DNA of 45,492 nucleotides from contig JAVBMW010000037.1 of the NCBI GenBank assembly GCA_031551965.1, forward strand, positions 1-45,492. Direction: 5' to 3'. Positions 42,017-45,492 of the stretch are shown one piece after another (the first letter of the stretch is position 1; each line of letters begins with the position of its first letter). Made by a program: the position numbers and the translations under genes. This DNA comes from CALVGQ01 sp031551965. GTDB lineage: Bacteria > Bacillota_I > Bacilli_A > Erysipelotrichales > Erysipelotrichaceae. The notes beneath the pieces are model-generated. The model saw only the letters and a list, made by a program, of their open reading frames with translations. It searched no databases and was not told the origin of the DNA.

Positions 42017-43207
42017 TTACTCCTTTTCTAAGAATATCACAACATCTTGTTCATGGATCAATTCCATCATCTCAAACTCTTGAGCATCAAGATGTCCCGC
42101 TTTGTTTCTTGTGCCATCATTCATGATTGGCTGTAATACGATTTGTACCTCCCCTGCATAATTTTTATAGTTATTGTTGACGATCACAACATCCCCAACC
42201 TCAAACCGTTCTTTATCATATGGTCTTACTGGTACTGTTTGTTTTTTATAAATGAATCGAGGCATTCTAGAACGCCATATCCATTCTGAACTATCTCCTA
42301 CATCGCTATGTGGAAAAAAGTTAAATAAGATATCTTTTTCGATTTCACTGATTGTTTCTTCTAAAGTAATGCGCACCTTTTTTTGTACAGATATTTTCTT
42401 CACAAACATATCCATTGTACCGCCAAAAGATTTCATCAAGGCAATCATTGGATTATCGGGTTTTGCTTCAACGATTGATATTGCCTCTTGAATTGATTTT
42501 AGCTCTTCTTCACTTGCATAAGCATTTCCAATTAAGATATCTGTTACACTTCCAGTTGCGATAAGTTCTCTTACCTGTAAATCAATTGGAAGATCTCTCA
42601 TTTTTTCAACAGTGGGTAGACCACATGTTGCATCCCAAACTCCATGAGTATTTTCAGCATGCGAACTCACAAAAGCACCTACACGTACTCCTGTTTTTTT
42701 GAAATCCTCATTTTGTTTTTTAAATTTTTCCCATTTCATACCAGTATATCTTTGCGGATAAAAATTATGGCACACTAACATTTTTTCGGGATCTGTTCCA
42801 TTGTCTTTTAATTGTTCAATGTAAGCTCCACTCATAATTGAAGCATTAAACTCAATTAAAATCCCATACGGATTTTTAAGTAAAGCCAAATCATTTTCTA
42901 AGCCAAAACTAAGATCCATACGCAAAATGTCGCATTTCATTTTATGAAATATCGAAATATCCTTTGCAGTTGCACCAACATTCTCTAAGCATTGAGGATT
43001 AACATCCAGCGAAACTGTCATATCAACATCATGAGCGATTTCAATAAGTTTTGTAAAATAATCAATAACTTCTTCTTTTGTACCTTCAACTGAAAACATA
43101 CTGGAAAAAACGCGCTTGAAACCATAAGATGAAACCAGTTTTAAATAATGAGCGATCTCTTCCATTGGACGAAGATCAGGATAAACAGAAACACCTAATT
43201 GATGCAT
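42017..43207 (-). CDS. Second MupG-like (DUF871) protein, PTS operon 2
   Basis: A 396-residue DUF871 protein. It shares with the copy in operon 1 the blocks CHNFYPQRYTG, GAFVSSH, TGSVTDILIGNAYASEEEL and GDVVIVNNNYKNYAGEVQI. It is about 34 residues longer because of an insert (about 250-275, PMIALMKSFGGTMDMFVKKI) between barrel and C-terminal domain. The low similarity elsewhere suggests a distinct subfamily. It probably hydrolyses a 6-phospho-disaccharide like MupG; the gene sits between IIC and the GH1 glucosidase. AAGGAGG precedes the ATG. Confidence 0.83.
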   Translation of the reverse strand: MHQLGVSVYPDLRPMEEIAHYLKLVSSYGFKRVFSSMFSVEGTKEEVIDYFTKLIEIAHDVDMTVSLDVNPQCLENVGATAKDISIFHKMKCDILRMDLSFGLENDLALLKNPYGILIEFNASIMSGAYIEQLKDNGTDPEKMLVCHNFYPQRYTGMKWEKFKKQNEDFKKTGVRVGAFVSSHAENTHGVWDATCGLPTVEKMRDLPIDLQVRELIATGSVTDILIGNAYASEEELKSIQEAISIVEAKPDNPMIALMKSFGGTMDMFVKKISVQKKVRITLEETISEIEKDILFNFFPHSDVGDSSEWIWRSRMPRFIYKKQTVPVRPYDKERFEVGDVVIVNNNYKNYAGEVQIVLQPIMNDGTRNKAGHLDAQEFEMMELIHEQDVVIFLEKE

Positions 43208-43226
43208 AAAATGCCCTCCTTTTTTA

Positions 43227-43253
43227 TAAAAAGCGACAAAATGAATTGCCGCT
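43227..43253 (-). terminator. Terminator-like hairpin between IIC and the second MupG-like gene
   Basis: In the minus-strand RNA AGCGGCAA pairs with TTGTCGCT (one G-U) around six bases, followed by T. The position behind IIC matches that in operon 1. Confidence 0.65.
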
Positions 43254-43259
43254 AATTGA

Positions 43260-44558
43260 CTATGCTTGAGCTTGTTCTAACTGAGCAGCTTGTTCTTGTT
43301 CAGCTTTATAATTTGCATTATCAGCTGCTTTATAGAATGGGAACCAGATAACTAGATCCACAGCAATTAAGATCAATGTCATTGCAAATCCTTGCCAAGA
43401 TCCTGTTAATAATGCTCCATAAACACCTACCGGCATAAACGTATTGATTCCAGCACCTGTTGGCACAAAGAATCCAATGTTGAATGCTATCAAACTTAAT
43501 ACTAAATTGATTAGTGGAGTTACCACAAATGGTACAGCTAAATATGGGTTCATGATAATTGGAGTACCAAATATCAATGGCTCATTGATATTGAACAATG
43601 ATGTTGGTAAAGCCAATTTCCCTAAAGTTTTGAATTGTTCAGATTTAGTTAATTTGGTAACCATCCATAGGTTAAGAGCTAAAGTTGCTCCTCCACCTCC
43701 AATGATAAGAAATCCCATTCCCATTGCCCATTCTGGATGTGGTACTGCTACTCCTGCAGCGAATGCTACTGTGTTTTCTGTCATCATCAATGTAATGATT
43801 GGTGCCATACCAACATAGGCAACCATTCCACCATGAATTCCAAATAACCAAAGTAGGTTTCCTACAGTCATGTAGACAATCAAACCGCCAAGTCCGCCAC
43901 CTACAGTTGCAAGTGGTGCTTGTAACATCTTATAGATAAACGCTTGTGCTGTTCCGAATGCTGTAAGTGACATACCATAACGAATCGCTAAGAATACAAC
44001 GAATGTAAGTCCCCCTGGAATAAGTGCTTCAAACATTTTGGATACGTTTTCTGGTACCGAATCCGGCATCTTGATTTTAAATCCTTTTTGAATCAAGAAA
44101 ATATAGATTCTTGCTGCAAGCATTCCGACAATGATTCCTAGAAACATCCCTTGAGTTCCGATTGGACCAAGTGGAATAACTCCAGATACAGGTGTTGCTA
44201 CTGTATAATCAGCATTATAAACCACTGTATTGTATGGAGTTAATAATAAGAATGATCCAAGAGCTACAAGAGCTGGTGAAAATCCTTCCATATCAAATGA
44301 TTTAGCTAAATTATAAGCCATAGAAATTACTACATAAATTGCGATTACATCGGTCGTGATCGATACAGGAATGGAAAGGATTTCCCCAAGTCCTGATGTT
44401 GCAAGGAATGTTGTCCAAGGACCAAATGGAATCGATTTTAATAATGTAAACAATGATCCACAAATAGTGATAGCACTCATCCCCATAAATCCATTCATCA
44501 ACACTTGCATATAGCGTAAACGAGTGAATTTAGTTACTGCTTCTAATACTTTTTGCAT
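43260..44558 (-). CDS. PTS lactose/cellobiose-family IIC permease of operon 2
   Basis: A 432-residue permease with about ten hydrophobic segments. FNINEPLIFGTPIIMNPYLA (about 320-340), FGIHGGMVAYVGMAPI and PDSVPENVSKMFEALIPGGL are the family blocks. The C-terminus is a Gln/Glu/Ala-rich tail. It is the first gene of operon 2, with AAGGAGG before the ATG, and is followed by a terminator-like hairpin. Specificity for beta-glucosides is suggested by the GH1 gene. Confidence 0.93.
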   Translation of the reverse strand: MQKVLEAVTKFTRLRYMQVLMNGFMGMSAITICGSLFTLLKSIPFGPWTTFLATSGLGEILSIPVSITTDVIAIYVVISMAYNLAKSFDMEGFSPALVALGSFLLLTPYNTVVYNADYTVATPVSGVIPLGPIGTQGMFLGIIVGMLAARIYIFLIQKGFKIKMPDSVPENVSKMFEALIPGGLTFVVFLAIRYGMSLTAFGTAQAFIYKMLQAPLATVGGGLGGLIVYMTVGNLLWLFGIHGGMVAYVGMAPIITLMMTENTVAFAAGVAVPHPEWAMGMGFLIIGGGGATLALNLWMVTKLTKSEQFKTLGKLALPTSLFNINEPLIFGTPIIMNPYLAVPFVVTPLINLVLSLIAFNIGFFVPTGAGINTFMPVGVYGALLTGSWQGFAMTLILIAVDLVIWFPFYKAADNANYKAEQEQAAQLEQAQA

Positions 44559-44574
44559 AGTATACCCTCCTTAT

Positions 44575-44594
44575 GACTTTATTATAGAAAAGTC
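44575..44594. promoter_or_regulatory. Inverted repeat around the -10 of PTS operon 2
   Basis: GACTTT and AAAGTC flank an eight-base spacer. On the minus strand that spacer holds TATAAT (44581-44586), the best -10 for operon 2. No good -35 is visible, which fits a regulated promoter. Confidence 0.4.
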
Positions 44595-44643
44595 AGTTTG
44601 GAATTACCTTAACAAGATTCTTTCAAAAACTTCTACAAAAATG

Positions 44644-45351
44644 TTAAAGAATCAACAAAGATATAATTACCTTTATAATTAAAACAATAGATATAATAAT
44701 AAAACTCGGTATCGTACTTAAAAGCATCGTTGAAGTATGAGTAGGTACTACATTGAATACATCCGGCGTTTTCTTTTTAACAATATCCATAAGCAGATTA
44801 AAAAGAACTAGAGAACAAACTATAATAATTACATATAGTAATAAATACTCAATTTCAAAATATTCTACCATCAAATAACTTTTTGGCACCTCTAAATATG
44901 CTCTTTCAACGCTTACAAAAGGTGACATCAAAATTGTGATCATTACTGCAATAATTGAATTTGTAGGTGCAGATCGATGGATTTGTTTCCCATAATTATA
45001 TCCGTAACAAAGCGCAAAGTATATACAAACTACACCTGCCGTTCTTAGATAGATATCTTCAAACAAGTTTAAGCTAGTCAAATGATATAGATATCTTGAT
45101 CCCCATCCAAGTGTCAAGGCCAAAACAAGAATCAACAGTGATGACTTGAGAGCTTGTACTATACTATCAAAAACATTAATATCTTCTTCAATGACTTCAG
45201 TTTCTTTTACTTTTGGTTTTATATCGCAGGCAACCTGCATAATATTTTCATATGTCATCTCAATATCATTAAGAGCTATAGAGGCATCACTTAAATAGGC
45301 ATATTGAATATTATATTTTTTAGTAAGTTCTAATATTTGATTATCAAATAC
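44644..45351 (-). pseudogene. 5'-truncated, half-length PTS IIC-like gene
   Basis: The open frame runs for 235 codons, but the first ATG (45258) leaves only 204 residues and no good binding site. Residues upstream of that ATG read as protein (ILELTKKYNIQYAYLSDASI) up to TGA at 45352-45354, so the true start is missing. The five or six hydrophobic segments align with the first half of the lactose-type IIC: the YFALCYGYNYGKQI segment corresponds to YVVISMAYNLAKSF of the neighbouring permease, and KTPDVFNVVPTHTSTMLLST to the KMPDSVPENVSKMFEALIPG region. The second half is absent. It may be a remnant, or a IIC-like sensor domain protein cut by insertion. Confidence 0.5.
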
Positions 45352-45492
45352 TCAGTTTGTTGACAAAGTGGTACTTATTTTTAGGTATCGCTTTTCTTTT
45401 TGTCTAATTTTCTCACATTTGAAGAATTTTTGTGGTTTTAAGCGAAAATAAAAGATGAATTGAAGCTCCATCTTGCCATTCTTTTTAGATTG
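45352..45492. other. Sequence resembling an insertion-sequence end
   Basis: From 45354 to the window end the sequence (TCAGTTTGTTGACAAAGTGG at the junction) has the look of a terminal region of a Firmicute insertion sequence. It begins where the IIC-like frame is closed. On the minus strand one frame is open up to the TGA at 45352. No transposase can be identified in the bases available. Confidence 0.25.

Noticed and set aside
43444..43818. Plus-strand open frame of 124 codons
   Set aside because: It is antisense to the IIC gene and rich in Pro and Asn in the way expected for a shadow of a membrane protein.
1..45492. CRISPR arrays, tRNA and rRNA genes, complete insertion sequences or prophage
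   Set aside because: I looked for regular direct repeats, cloverleaf patterns, rRNA-like stretches and transposase or phage genes and found none that can be supported.

Overview
The window looks like a chromosomal segment of a low-GC Firmicute. The block rpsF-ssb-rpsR / yybS-gdpP-rplI-dnaB / walJ-htrA-rlmH is the origin-proximal arrangement known from Bacilli and Erysipelotrichia. The many lactose-family PTS genes, two MupG-like (DUF871) proteins, DUF3284, a Mur ligase with an N-terminal membrane domain and the absence of walRK beside walJ make an Erysipelotrichaceae-like organism my best guess. That placement is an inference from gene content. Nearly all genes lie on the minus strand, which fits an origin to the right of the window. 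I see no rRNA, tRNA, CRISPR array or complete mobile element, and no gene-free stretch longer than 300 bases.

Layout, left to right. 1-3.8 kb: two tandem paralogous lipoproteins and two small unknown proteins. 3.8-6.1 kb: an alpha/beta hydrolase and a membrane-anchored MurF-type ligase. 6.3-8.5 kb: a plus-strand operon (unknown protein, NfeD-like, SPFH/band-7, DUF6440) and a possible 43-residue membrane peptide. 8.5-13.2 kb: PTS operon 1, in transcription order IIB, IIC, IIA, 71-aa protein, 58-aa membrane protein, DUF3284, MupG-like, GntR regulator. Its promoter has -35 and -10 boxes 17 bp apart, a CcpA cre site over the -35 and a perfect 12-bp palindrome just after the -10. 13.3-17.0 kb: fructokinase-like PfkB, orphan ABC ATPase, response regulator, histidine kinase. 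17.1-19.6 kb: a DUF885 lipoprotein peptidase and a divergent unknown gene. 19.6-27.8 kb: glycogen operon pgm-glgB-glgP-pulA without synthesis genes. 28.0-29.5 kb: CPBP protease and HPr. 29.6-38.0 kb: yybS-gdpP-rplI-dnaB-M23 peptidase-walJ-htrA-rlmH. 38.1-39.1 kb: rpsF-ssb-rpsR. 39.3-40.1 kb: a Cof-type HAD phosphatase. 40.2-44.6 kb: PTS operon 2 (IIC, second MupG-like, GH1 6-phospho-beta-glucosidase, IIB; no IIA). 44.6-45.35 kb: a half-length PTS IIC-like gene that lost its 5' end at a junction with sequence resembling an insertion-sequence end.

How the parts fit. Sugar uptake dominates. Two lactose-type PTS systems would deliver phosphorylated disaccharides to a GH1 phospho-glucosidase and two DUF871 proteins, with HPr encoded nearby and IIA only in operon 1. 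The glycogen enzymes feed glucose-1-P to phosphoglucomutase. Cell-wall functions (MurF, M23 peptidase, HtrA, WalJ) and c-di-AMP turnover (GdpP) sit in the conserved housekeeping block. Hairpins behind both IIC genes, behind glgP and behind rpsR suggest graded expression within operons.
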